From NCBI RefSeq assembly GCF_030063365.1, contig NZ_JASISY010000016.1, forward strand, positions 32,846 through 96,845: 64,000 nucleotides of DNA, in the 5' to 3' direction. The DNA is from Cryobacterium sp. PH29-G1. GTDB lineage: Bacteria; Actinomycetota; Actinomycetes; Actinomycetales; Microbacteriaceae. Below, one piece after another: positions 26,879-35,079 of this stretch; position 1 is the first letter of the stretch; each line of letters opens with the position of its first letter. Made by a program: the position numbers and the translations under genes. Below the pieces are notes generated by a model. It was not told the DNA's origin, did not search any database, and saw nothing but the letters and a program-made list of their open reading frames with translations.

Positions 26879-27963
26879 CCGCGACAGGCTCGGCGGCGGT
26901 GAAAACAGCGATGACTTCGGCCACGCAAGCGAAAGCATCCGCACGGGTGGCGACGAACGCACCCCCATCGCCCGCCGCCACCCCGCACCCCGGTCGGCGC
27001 CGCGTCGCGCTCGCCGCAGCGATTGGCGCCGTGCTGGCGCTCGCCGCGGTGAGTCTCTTCGTGGGAGTCAGCGATGTCACCCCGCTGAGCCTGTTTCAAG
27101 CGGATACCGACAGTCACGCCCTGCAGGTGTTCCTCCTGAGCCGGGTGCCGCGCACCGTGGCCATCGTGCTCGCCGGATCGGCGATGGCCATCTGCGGGCT
27201 CGTCATGCAGATGCTCGTGCGCAACCGCTTCGTGGAACCCTCCACGATCGGCACCACCGAGGCCGCCGGCCTGGGCCTGCTCACCGTGACGATTCTGGCG
27301 CCCGGCATGCCCCTGATCGGCAAAATGCTCGTCGCATCGGTCTTCGCGCTCGCCTCGACGCTGGTGTTCGTGCGCATCCTGCGCGCGCTGCCGCTGCGCT
27401 CGGTGGTGTTGGTTCCGGTCGTCGGCCTGATGCTCTCCGGCGTCATCGCCTCGGTCTCCACCTATGTCGCCTTCGACCACGACCTCATGCAGACCCTCTC
27501 GGCGTGGCTGACCGGCGACTTCTCCGGCGTCATCGCCGGGCGCTACGAACTGCTCTGGATCGTCGCCGCCCTCACCGTGGCCATCTATATCGCCGGCGAC
27601 CGCTTCACGGTGGCCGGCCTTGGCGAACAATTCACCACCAACCTCGGGCTGAACTACCGGCGCACCCTCGCGATCGGGCTCATCCTGGTGTCGATCGTCA
27701 CCTCCGTGGTGGTCGTGGTGGTCGGCGCCCTGCCCTTCCTCGGCCTGGTCGTGCCCAACGTCGTCAGCCTCGCCATGGGCGACAACCTCCGCCGGTCTTT
27801 GCCGTGGGTGGCGGTGCTGGGGGCCGGATTCGTGTTGGTGTGCGACATCGTGGGGCGCGTCATCCGCTTTCCCTACGAAATTCCCATTGGGGTCGTGGTG
27901 GGCGTCGTCGGCGCCGCACTGTTTCTCTTTTTGCTGCTGAGAAAGCGGGCCCGCGTTGGCTGA
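26875..27963 (+). CDS. Iron-siderophore ABC permease (first)
   Basis: A 362-residue FecCD-family permease with about nine membrane segments. It has RVPRTVAIVLAGSAMAICGLVMQ near 85-110 and GALPFLGLVVPNVVSLAMGDN, the coupling segment to the ATPase, near 290. The GTG at 26875 overlaps the binding-protein stop (GTGA); earlier in-frame starts lie inside that gene and were rejected. The N-terminal 45 residues are Ala/Thr-rich and polar, longer than usual. It forms the channel with the next permease. Confidence 0.92.
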   Translation: MTATGSAAVKTAMTSATQAKASARVATNAPPSPAATPHPGRRRVALAAAIGAVLALAAVSLFVGVSDVTPLSLFQADTDSHALQVFLLSRVPRTVAIVLAGSAMAICGLVMQMLVRNRFVEPSTIGTTEAAGLGLLTVTILAPGMPLIGKMLVASVFALASTLVFVRILRALPLRSVVLVPVVGLMLSGVIASVSTYVAFDHDLMQTLSAWLTGDFSGVIAGRYELLWIVAALTVAIYIAGDRFTVAGLGEQFTTNLGLNYRRTLAIGLILVSIVTSVVVVVVGALPFLGLVVPNVVSLAMGDNLRRSLPWVAVLGAGFVLVCDIVGRVIRFPYEIPIGVVVGVVGAALFLFLLLRKRARVG

Positions 27964-28957
27964 GGCGCGCGTGGTGGCGCACATTTTCGCGCCCGTCTCA
28001 GCCCACGCCAAGCGGATGCGCCTGCTCGCCTGGGTACTGCTGCCGCTGCTGGCCGTGACCATCGTCACCTTTCTCACGGTGGGAGCCCGGGGTGACTGGG
28101 GCTTCGTGCTCGAACTACGCGGTCGGCGCCTCGCGGCCCTGGCCATGGTGGGATTCGCCATTGCCGTCTCGACGGTGGTGTTTCACACCATCACCGAGAA
28201 TCGCATTCTCACCCCGTCTATTCTCGGTTTCGACGCCCTGTTCGTGCTGATCCAAACCGTGCTGGTGTTCGTCGTGGGCTCCGCGGCACTGGCCACCATC
28301 CCCCCGGTGGCCCAGTTTGTGGGCGAGGTGGTGCTCATGGTGGCGCTGTCCACCCTGCTCTTTCGCTGGCTATTTGGTGGCAAGCGGCGCAGCCTGCACA
28401 TTCTGGTGCTCGTGGGCATCGTCTGCGGGGTGCTGTTTCGCAGCGTCGCCAGCTTCTTTCAGCGCATTATTGACCCCAACGAATTCGTGGTGCTGCAGGA
28501 CCGCCTGTTTGCCAGCTTCAATGCCGTCGATTCCGACCTGTTGCTCATCGCCGCCGTGCTGCTGGCCGGTGCGAGCTACTGCCTCTGGCGCCTGCGCCGC
28601 GACCTCGATGTGCTCGCGCTCGGCCGCGATCTGGCTACCGTGCTGGGCGCCGACCATCGCGGACTGGTGCTGCGACTGCTGATGATCGTTTCGGTGCTGG
28701 TATCGGTCTCGACCGCTCTGGTGGGGCCGATCACGTTCTTCGGGCTGCTCGTGGCGAGCCTCGCCTACCAACTCACCGGCAGCCACCGGCATGCGGCCAA
28801 CCTGCCGGTGGCCGTGGTGCTCGCCGTCATCGCCCTCGTGGGTGGGCAGACCATTCTCGAGCACGTCTTCGGGCTGGCCACCGTGCTCAGCGTCATCATC
28901 GAATTTATCGGAGGAATCGTGTTCATCTTTCTCGTCACTCGGGCGGCCCGGCCATGA
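27956..28957 (+). CDS. Iron-siderophore ABC permease (second)
   Basis: A 333-residue FecCD-family permease with GFAIAVSTVVFHTITENRILTPSILGFDALF near 60, typical of the FatC/YclO-type partner, and LVGPITFFGLLVASLAYQLTGS near 255. The TTG at 27956 overlaps the previous stop; GTG codons at 27969 and 27972 are alternatives. It pairs with the first permease as a heterodimer. Its stop overlaps the ATPase start (ATGA). Confidence 0.92.
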   Translation: MAEARVVAHIFAPVSAHAKRMRLLAWVLLPLLAVTIVTFLTVGARGDWGFVLELRGRRLAALAMVGFAIAVSTVVFHTITENRILTPSILGFDALFVLIQTVLVFVVGSAALATIPPVAQFVGEVVLMVALSTLLFRWLFGGKRRSLHILVLVGIVCGVLFRSVASFFQRIIDPNEFVVLQDRLFASFNAVDSDLLLIAAVLLAGASYCLWRLRRDLDVLALGRDLATVLGADHRGLVLRLLMIVSVLVSVSTALVGPITFFGLLVASLAYQLTGSHRHAANLPVAVVLAVIALVGGQTILEHVFGLATVLSVIIEFIGGIVFIFLVTRAARP

Positions 28958-29712
28958 TCGAAATCGTGGGCCTGACCAAGAGCTACGGCACGACCGCGGT
29001 AGTGGATGCCGTCGACCTGGTGATCGAGCGCGGCGGCATCACATCGATCATCGGTGCCAACGGCGCCGGCAAGTCCACCCTGCTCTCGATGGTGGCCCGG
29101 CTGCTCACGCCCGACGCCGGCACGATCACGGTCGACGGTCGGGTCGTCGCGGCAACGAAGAGCGGCGAGCTGGCCAAACACCTCGCCATTTTGCGGCAGG
29201 AGAACCACCTTGCGGCCCGGCTCACCGTGGCCGACCTCGTGGCGTTCGGTCGTTACCCGCACTCGCGCGGCCGGCTCACGGTGGTGGACCGCGATCAGAT
29301 CGACCGGGCCATTGACTACCTGGATCTCGGAGCCCTCACCGAACGTTACCTCGACGAGCTCTCGGGCGGTCAGCGCCAACGCGCCTTCGTAGCGATGGTG
29401 CTCTGCCAGGACACCGACTACGTCTTGCTCGATGAACCGCTGAACAACCTTGACATGAGCCACGCCGCCGCCATGATGCGCCTGCTGCTGCGGGCGGCCG
29501 ACGAGCTGGGCAAGACCATCGTGATGGTCGTGCACGACATCAACTTTGCGTCCACCCACAGCGACCACATCATCGGCATGAAAGACGGCAAGGTTGTGCA
29601 TCAGGGGTCACCGGCCCAGGTCATCGACCAGGGCCCGCTGCACGACATCTTCGGCATCGACGTGGGCGTGCACCTCATCGACGGCCACCGCATCGGCGTC
29701 TACTACGCCTGA
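28954..29712 (+). CDS. Iron-siderophore ABC transporter ATPase
   Basis: A 252-residue ATP-binding subunit. Walker A is GANGAGKST near 34-42, the Q-loop lies in ILRQENHL, the signature is LSGGQRQR near 134, Walker B is YVLLDEP near 154, and the switch histidine is in VVHDINF. It couples ATP hydrolysis to ferric-siderophore import through the two preceding permeases. Overlap of four bases with the upstream gene shows tight coupling. Confidence 0.95.
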   Translation: MIEIVGLTKSYGTTAVVDAVDLVIERGGITSIIGANGAGKSTLLSMVARLLTPDAGTITVDGRVVAATKSGELAKHLAILRQENHLAARLTVADLVAFGRYPHSRGRLTVVDRDQIDRAIDYLDLGALTERYLDELSGGQRQRAFVAMVLCQDTDYVLLDEPLNNLDMSHAAAMMRLLLRAADELGKTIVMVVHDINFASTHSDHIIGMKDGKVVHQGSPAQVIDQGPLHDIFGIDVGVHLIDGHRIGVYYA

Positions 29713-29739
29713 TGTTCGGCGGCCCGGTGCTCTGCGCTG

Positions 29740-29925
29740 TTCTGCACTCCGGTCCGCCCCCCCATTCTGCACTCCTGTTCGGCGCCCCTGTTCTGCACAC
29801 CTGTTCTGCACTCCGGTTCGGCGCTCCTGTTCCGCGCCCCTGCCCTGCACCCCTGTTCGGCGCCCGCTGCCTTGCACTCCTATTCTGCACCCCTGTTCTG
29901 CACACCTGTTCTGCACTCCGGTGCG
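29740..29925. repeat. Degenerate ~13-bp tandem array
   Basis: About a dozen imperfect copies of a CTGTTCTGCACTC-like unit fill most of the 231-bp gap between the ATPase and the siderophore-interacting protein. Variants read CTGTTCGGCGCCC and CTGTTCTGCACAC. All frames are open by composition, but no start with a ribosome site is present, so it is treated as non-coding. Confidence 0.75.
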
Positions 29926-29943
29926 ACTCAACGAAAGGCACCC

Positions 29944-31137
29944 ATGAACCCCACCGACTTTGCCACCCGTGAGCTCATTCGTCATCCGCTCGTGCGCCGC
30001 CTGCTGGAGGTCGCCGCCGTGCGCGACCTCTCGCCCACCCTGCGGCGCATCACCCTCGTGGGAGCCGACCTTGCGGGATTCACCGCCACTGGCCCCGACG
30101 ACCACATCAAGATCTTCTTTCCCCTGGGCCAGCATCCTGGCGGCAACCCGTCCGGTCGGCCGGGCCAGCAGTCTGGCGCCCAGTCTGGCGCCCAGTCTGG
30201 CACCCAGTCTGGCGCCCAGTCTGGCGACCAGCCGGGCACCCAGCGCGACGACCAGCCGGGCGCCCAGTCTGGCCAGCAGTCGGGCGCCCAGTCTGGCACC
30301 CAGCGCGGCGACCAGCCGGGCACCCAGCGCGGCGACCAGTCGGGCACCCAGTCTGGCCAGCAGTCGGGCGCCCAGTCTGGCACCCAGCGCGACGACCAGC
30401 CGGGCACCCAGCGCGGCGACCAGCCGGGCACCCAGCGCGACGACCAGCCGGGCACCCAGCGCGAAACCGCCGCGCGCGACTTCACCCCGCGTGAGTATCG
30501 CCCGGCCGCCGACGGTAGCGGCGGCGAACTCGACATCGACTTCGTGCTGCACGCCGACGCTGCCCCCGCCACCGGTTGGGCCAGCCGCGCCGCGATCGGC
30601 GACACCATCGAGATCGGCGGGCCGCGCGGGTCTCGGCTGGTGCCGGCTGGCATCCGCTCTGCGCTGCTAATAGCGGATGCCACCGCCCTCCCCGCCACCG
30701 CCCGCTGGCTCCAAGCCCTACCCGCCGAGGTAGCCGTGACCGTGGTGATCGCCGGCGGCGACGTGGCCAGTGGAAACGTGGCCATCGCCGACCTCGTTGC
30801 CTACCTCGCGGATGGCCTGCCCGCCGACGCGCCTGGCGACGAGCCTACCGACAAGCCTGGTGATTGGGCCGCCGACCTCCACCGCGAGCACCCGGCGACC
30901 AGCATCCACGTCGTTGACGACCACGCGCTGCTCGATACGGTTCGGGCCCAAGCGATAGACGACGGAACATTCGTCTGGGCGGCGGGGGAGGCCCGGCTGC
31001 TCATTGCCGTGCGGCGTCACCTGCGCTCCGAGCGCGGGCTAGGCCGAGACCAGGCCCAGCTCAGCGGCTATTGGAAGCGCGGCATCGACAATCTCGACCA
31101 CCACGCGCCCCTCGACCCCCTCGACCCCGAGGACTAG
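29944..31137 (+). CDS. Siderophore-interacting protein with internal tetrapeptide repeat
   Basis: A 397-residue FAD/NAD(P)H-type ferric-siderophore reductase. The FAD domain begins with VAAVRDLSPTLRRITL and DDHIKIFFP, then the flavin motif RDFTPREYR at 178-186. The NAD-binding part ends FVWAAGEARLLIAVRRHLR and LSGYWKRG. Between IKIFFP and the flavin motif, where relatives have a short loop, residues 74-173 are 25 tetrapeptides of the type G-x-Q-S/P/R. Without the repeat the protein is about 297 residues, normal for the family. GAAAGG precedes the ATG; the upstream extension lies in a repeat array. It probably releases iron from the siderophore imported by the preceding ABC system. Confidence 0.9.
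   Translation: MNPTDFATRELIRHPLVRRLLEVAAVRDLSPTLRRITLVGADLAGFTATGPDDHIKIFFPLGQHPGGNPSGRPGQQSGAQSGAQSGTQSGAQSGDQPGTQRDDQPGAQSGQQSGAQSGTQRGDQPGTQRGDQSGTQSGQQSGAQSGTQRDDQPGTQRGDQPGTQRDDQPGTQRETAARDFTPREYRPAADGSGGELDIDFVLHADAAPATGWASRAAIGDTIEIGGPRGSRLVPAGIRSALLIADATALPATARWLQALPAEVAVTVVIAGGDVASGNVAIADLVAYLADGLPADAPGDEPTDKPGDWAADLHREHPATSIHVVDDHALLDTVRAQAIDDGTFVWAAGEARLLIAVRRHLRSERGLGRDQAQLSGYWKRGIDNLDHHAPLDPLDPED
30163..30462 (+). repeat. 12-bp coding minisatellite, 25 copies
   Basis: Exactly 300 bases of in-frame 12-bp units of the form GGC-NNN-CAG-NNN, encoding GAQS, GTQS, GDQP, GTQR, DDQP and GQQS. Blocks such as GTQR-GDQP recur at higher order, showing unequal-crossover growth. Unit length is a multiple of three, so copy-number change keeps the reading frame. 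Confidence 0.95.
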
Positions 31138-31140
31138 CCC

Positions 31141-31180
31141 GCACCGTCCCGCACCGTCCCGCACCGTCCCGCACCGCCCC
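31141..31180. repeat. 10-bp tandem repeat
   Basis: Four copies of GCACCGTCCC (the last with one change) begin three bases after the stop codon of the siderophore-interacting protein gene. Confidence 0.85.
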
Positions 31181-31210
31181 GTCCCGCCTCGTCGAGCACC
31201 GCGAACGCGT

Positions 31211-31274
31211 CGCGCGGGACTTGCGCCAGTGCGCGGGAGGTATAACTCCCGCGCACTGGCGTAACTCCCGCGTG
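31211..31274. terminator. Long inverted repeat between convergent genes
   Basis: CGCCAGTGCGCGGGAG (31224-31239) and its exact complement (31246-31261) form a 16-bp stem with a 6-base loop. Pairing continues with few mismatches outward to about 31211 and 31274. It lies between the convergent reductase and FGGY kinase genes and would form a strong bidirectional hairpin. The right arm is the seed motif of the following 72-bp array. Confidence 0.7.
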
Positions 31275-31672
31275 AGGCCTGTGGTGCTTGGCCGAGTGGT
31301 TGCCGGGGCTGGCGTAAGTCCCGCGTACTGGCGTAAGTCCCGCGCGAGGCCTGTGGTGCTTGGCCGAGTGGTTGCCGGGGCTGGCGTAAGTCCCGCGTAC
31401 TGGCGTAACTCCCGCGCGAGGCCTGTGGTGCTTGGCCGAGTGGTTGCCGGGGCTGGCGTAAGTCCCGCGTACTGGCGTAACTCCCGCGCGAGGCCTGTGG
31501 TGCTTGGCCGAGTGGTTGCCGGGGCTGGCGCAGCTCCCGCGTACTGGCGCAAGTCCCGCGCGAGGCCTGCGGTGCTTGGCCGAGTGGTTGCCTGGGCTGG
31601 CGTAAGTCCCGCGTACTGGCGTAACTCCCGCGCGACGCCTGTGGTGCTTGGCCGAGTGGCTGCCCGCGCCCG
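31274..31672. repeat. 72-bp tandem repeat array, about 5.5 copies
   Basis: Units start at 31274, 31346, 31418, 31490, 31562 and 31634, each opening GAGGCCTGTGGTGCTTGGCC (the last has a GACGCCT variant). Each unit contains two near-copies of a 19-bp element, CTGGCGTAAGTCCCGCGTA and CTGGCGTAACTCCCGCGCG. The period is 24 codons, so long frames open on both strands, but neither has a ribosome site. The array stops two bases before the FGGY kinase stop codon. Confidence 0.92.
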
Positions 31673-31673
31673 G

Positions 31674-33191
31674 TCAGCTCCCGCGCTGCACCTCGGCGAG
31701 CTCATGCGCCAGCGCTTTCGTCTGCGGATACAGCTGCAGGTAGCTCGCAAACAATGCGTCGTAGCGCTCCGTCGTCAGCGCATTCGGGGTAATCCGGTGC
31801 GACACCGGGTTCCACGCCTCGATACTGGTCGCGCCCAGCGGCGTCCCGCCCAGCGGCGTCGCGCCCACCAACCCTGCGGCCAGAAAAGCCGCGCCGAAGC
31901 TGGCCCCGATCGACGTCGTGGTGATCTCCTGCACGAGCCCGGTGACATCCGAAACGATCTGAGTCCACAAGCCGCCCTGGGTGCCGCCGCCGACGGCAAC
32001 AATACGGTCAATGGTCGCGCCGGCCGCACGCATCTGCTCGATATTGTGCCGAATGCCGAAGGCAGTGGCCTCGAGCGCCGCACGGTACAGGTCGCCGCGC
32101 GTGTGGCTGAGCGTGAGGCCCACAATGACGCCGCGGGCATCGGGATCGTTGATGGGAGTGCGCTCGCCGGCAAAGTAGGGGAGCATGAGCAGCCCGTTCG
32201 CACCCGGCGGGGATGCGGCGGCCTCGGCCAACAGCACGGGGTAGTCGACGTCGCCGAACAGGTTCTTGAGCCACGCCGTGATGGCGCCCGAGGTGGCCAT
32301 GCCCGCGGCAAAGTTATAGGTGCCCTCGAATGCTCCAACGGTGCCCCAGAGTGCCGGGTGCAGGCAGCGCGTTGCGCTCGTGTTCACGAGAAAGAGCGTC
32401 GTTCCGTACATCAGCATGAGGTCGCCCGGGTGCTGCGCCCCCACGCTGACGGCCTCGGTCCAGGCATCGATCGTGCCGACGATCACCGGAATTCCCTCGG
32501 GCAGACCGGTCTCAGCCGCGGCCGCACGGGTCACGGTTCCGGCAGCGTCGCCCGGCCATTTCAGCGTCGGCAATTCGATCGACCCGCGCAGCTGATCGGC
32601 CCACGGCGCGTACCAGTCCAGCGCCAGCGTGTCGTAGAGCGGCGTCGTCTGGCTCGCCGACTGGTGATCCAGAACGTAGGCGCCCGTGAGATTGAAGGCC
32701 AGCCAGGAAGCGGGCATAAAGAGATGCCGCGCACGTTCCCAAACCTGCGGTTCGTGTTCGGCAATCCAAGCCAGCTTGGGGCCGGCCGCCTGGCTGGAGA
32801 GCATCGAACCGCAGCGCTGCAAAATGGCCTCGGCACCAAGCTTCTCGTTCAACCGCTCAATCTGCTGGCCGGCCCGGGTATCAACGCCGTACAAAATCGC
32901 CGGGCGTAGCGGGTGAAACTCCTCGTCGGTGAGCAGCACGCACGGGCCCATGCCGCTCACACCGACAGCGAGAATAGCAGCGGATGCCGACTCCGTCAGC
33001 TCACGCGCAATCTCGCCGAATTCGCGCCACCAGACGTCGGCATCCATTTCAACCTGGCCCGGGTGTGGCCGGCTGGGCTCATGCGCTCGCGTGGCCGTCG
33101 CAACAATGTGACCGCCGAGGTCGACGAGCACACCCTTGGTGCTGGAAGTTCCAATGTCGAGGCCGAGAATCAGCCCGGTGGGAGTCGTCAT
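31674..33191 (-). CDS. FGGY-family carbohydrate kinase (xylulokinase-like)
   Basis: A 505-residue sugar kinase. The N-terminal ATP/phosphate motif is DIGTSSTKGVLVD, the substrate/catalytic region is GTIDAWTEAVSVGA, and the second FGGY signature is AVGGGTQGGLWTQIVSDVTG near 400. The C-terminal part contains a local repeat, GATPLGGTPLGATS. The ATG at 33191 starts 4 bp after the isomerase stop, so the two form an operon. It would phosphorylate the ketose made by the isomerase; the sugar cannot be read from sequence. Confidence 0.92.
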   Translation of the reverse strand: MTTPTGLILGLDIGTSSTKGVLVDLGGHIVATATRAHEPSRPHPGQVEMDADVWWREFGEIARELTESASAAILAVGVSGMGPCVLLTDEEFHPLRPAILYGVDTRAGQQIERLNEKLGAEAILQRCGSMLSSQAAGPKLAWIAEHEPQVWERARHLFMPASWLAFNLTGAYVLDHQSASQTTPLYDTLALDWYAPWADQLRGSIELPTLKWPGDAAGTVTRAAAAETGLPEGIPVIVGTIDAWTEAVSVGAQHPGDLMLMYGTTLFLVNTSATRCLHPALWGTVGAFEGTYNFAAGMATSGAITAWLKNLFGDVDYPVLLAEAAASPPGANGLLMLPYFAGERTPINDPDARGVIVGLTLSHTRGDLYRAALEATAFGIRHNIEQMRAAGATIDRIVAVGGGTQGGLWTQIVSDVTGLVQEITTTSIGASFGAAFLAAGLVGATPLGGTPLGATSIEAWNPVSHRITPNALTTERYDALFASYLQLYPQTKALAHELAEVQRGS

Positions 33192-33195
33192 TCGC

Positions 33196-34839
33196 CTAGA
33201 TCGCGACGTCACCGATGAGGTGCACGATCACACCGAGGCGGTCGAACATGGTGGCTTTGGCAGCCAGCGCATGATCGGCCGATTCGGCATCGGGCGCGTA
33301 GGCCACCTGCAAGTGGTTGGCCTTGTGCCGGGCCATGAACTGGTCGCGCGTGGCGCCGTGCAGTACGGCGTGCATGATCGGCCATTCCGGGTTTGTGGCC
33401 TGCCACCGTCGCTCGGTTTCTTCAGCCGGCAGCGCGAGCGCGGTGCCGCGCCCAATATCGAAGTGCAGCTCGCCCTGGGCGATATACAGGCGCGACCACA
33501 CAAACTCGCCAGCCTTGGCGATGCCCTTGATCGTGCTGCCGCCGAGCGGAAAATATACCGGATTCTGACGCCAACCGACCGCACCGGCGTAGCCGCCGTG
33601 CAGGTGGGAGGGCGGGACCGAACCGGAAATTTCAAACACCCAAACGAACTGGCCGTCGTAGTCTTCTCCCCAACGCACATCGTGCAGCGTCGTGGCCGGG
33701 TCGAGACCCATCGCCGTCCAGATGCGGTTGGTGACCAGAGCGTCGACGGCGACACCCTCGTCGGCCTCGTTGAAGTGGGGCAGCGCTTCGCCCTGCCACA
33801 GCACTCGGCTACCGTCGCGGCTCGTCACGGGGGGCCGCTGCACGTTGTTGAGCAGGCCCTCGATAAGGTCGCTGGCGGGAACAAGATCTTTAAGACCCTG
33901 CTGATACTGGATGCCGATGGCCGCGACTCCGTAATCGTCGCTAATGCGCAGCGCGGCGATATACATCTTGGCCTGCCAGATCAGCTGGCCCTCGGTGAGC
34001 TCGGTGGCCTCGTCGGTGCCGAGCACAAAGGTCATACCGGCGTCGCGCACCCACGTGAGAACGTCGGCGGCTTCGTTCTCGGGCACGGTGAGCATCTCGG
34101 CGTAGAGCGCGCTCTGCGAGAGCCGCTCCTTATAGATGCCGATCGGGTTCAACAGCTCATCGTCGAAGATGGCGTTGTACATGCCCATGCAGCCCTCATC
34201 GAACACGCCGATGATGGCCTTCTCGTCGAGCAGTTGCGTGGCCAGGGTGGTGCCCAGAATTGATTCGGGGTTTTCGGCGGCAGGGGGAAACGGTCGCACG
34301 TGCGAGTCGTCGTGCTCGATCGTGCCGGTGGCGATCCACGAAGCCAGACCGGCCCGAAACCAGTCGTCGGTGAAGTCCACACTCCAGATGGTGGAATAAG
34401 CCACGTTCATTTTGGTGAGGCCGGCGTTCAGGCCGAGCAGACCCACCAGGCCCGGCTTGTCGCCGGCAAAGTTGGCCACCGTGAGGATCGGCCCTTGGTG
34501 GGTGCGCAACCCGGCGAGAACGTGATGGCTGTACTGCCATACCGACTCGGCAACGATGAGCGGGGCATCTACGGGAATACCCTTGAACACCTCGAGCCCC
34601 ATGCGCTGGCTGTCGATGAATCCGTGGCCCGTGGCGTCGTTGACGGCGTGGGCACGCACGATGTTCCAATCGAGTTCGGCAAATGCCTCACCAATCTTGG
34701 CCTCCATGGCGGCTTGGGTGGGCCATCCGTCGAGGTTGGCCGAAAGCCGAAGGTCGCCGCTGGAGACGAGCCAGGCAGTGCGCGGCTGCAGTGTGGGCTT
34801 GGTCAGCGGGGCCGGAAGTGTATAGATTCTGGAAGCCAC
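33196..34839 (-). CDS. L-fucose isomerase-like protein
   Basis: A 547-residue protein with the three-domain fucose/arabinose isomerase layout. A middle region has VFDEGCMGMYNAIFDDELL, a likely metal-binding Glu, and the C-terminal half has SVPPSHLHGGYAG with a conserved-looking His. The chosen GTG at 34839 follows a near-perfect AAGGAGGA at 6-base spacing; the earlier ATG has none. It heads an operon with the FGGY kinase, divergent from the LacI gene and with a LacI-type operator 66 bp upstream. It probably interconverts an aldose and ketose, though members of this family with other activities exist. Confidence 0.8.
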   Translation of the reverse strand: MASRIYTLPAPLTKPTLQPRTAWLVSSGDLRLSANLDGWPTQAAMEAKIGEAFAELDWNIVRAHAVNDATGHGFIDSQRMGLEVFKGIPVDAPLIVAESVWQYSHHVLAGLRTHQGPILTVANFAGDKPGLVGLLGLNAGLTKMNVAYSTIWSVDFTDDWFRAGLASWIATGTIEHDDSHVRPFPPAAENPESILGTTLATQLLDEKAIIGVFDEGCMGMYNAIFDDELLNPIGIYKERLSQSALYAEMLTVPENEAADVLTWVRDAGMTFVLGTDEATELTEGQLIWQAKMYIAALRISDDYGVAAIGIQYQQGLKDLVPASDLIEGLLNNVQRPPVTSRDGSRVLWQGEALPHFNEADEGVAVDALVTNRIWTAMGLDPATTLHDVRWGEDYDGQFVWVFEISGSVPPSHLHGGYAGAVGWRQNPVYFPLGGSTIKGIAKAGEFVWSRLYIAQGELHFDIGRGTALALPAEETERRWQATNPEWPIMHAVLHGATRDQFMARHKANHLQVAYAPDAESADHALAAKATMFDRLGVIVHLIGDVAI

Positions 34840-34904
34840 GAATCCTCCTTGATTGCGGTCAAATGTTGAACGGCCGCGGTTGAGCAGCAGTCGCAAGCAT
34901 GCTA

Positions 34905-34917
34905 GAAATCGATTACT
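34905..34917. promoter_or_regulatory. LacI-type operator, copy 1
   Basis: GAAATCGATTACT contains the palindrome AATCGATT with the central CG pair usual for LacI-family sites. It lies in the divergent region between the isomerase-kinase operon and the lacI gene. The identical 13 bases occur at 36196-36208 before the second tctC. Confidence 0.75.
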
Positions 34918-35079
34918 GAGTCAAGTCCGCCAGTGGGGTATTCACCGGGGCTGCAGCGCCGCGCGGCGACCCCGGCAACCTTGTGGCAGTTCAAGCACGG
35001 CCCGCAAGGCAGCTATCATCACAACAGCCACCCGCGAAACGGCTGGGCATAACCAATTTTTTCAGCCAGGAGTATGCAC

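Noticed and set aside
29608..30552. 314-codon minus-strand frame rich in GARL repeats
   Set aside because: It is the antisense translation of the 12-bp coding repeat in the siderophore-interacting protein and extends into unrelated neighbours.
31061..31750. 229-codon minus-strand frame with 24-residue repeats
   Set aside because: It looks like a repeat protein but begins inside the kinase gene in another frame and runs past the end of the array into the antisense of the reductase. Best explained by the 72-bp repeat.
31071..32909. 612-codon plus-strand frame through the 72-bp array and the FGGY gene
   Set aside because: It starts inside the siderophore-interacting protein, crosses a repeat whose period is a multiple of three, and is antisense to a clear kinase. 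No ribosome site.
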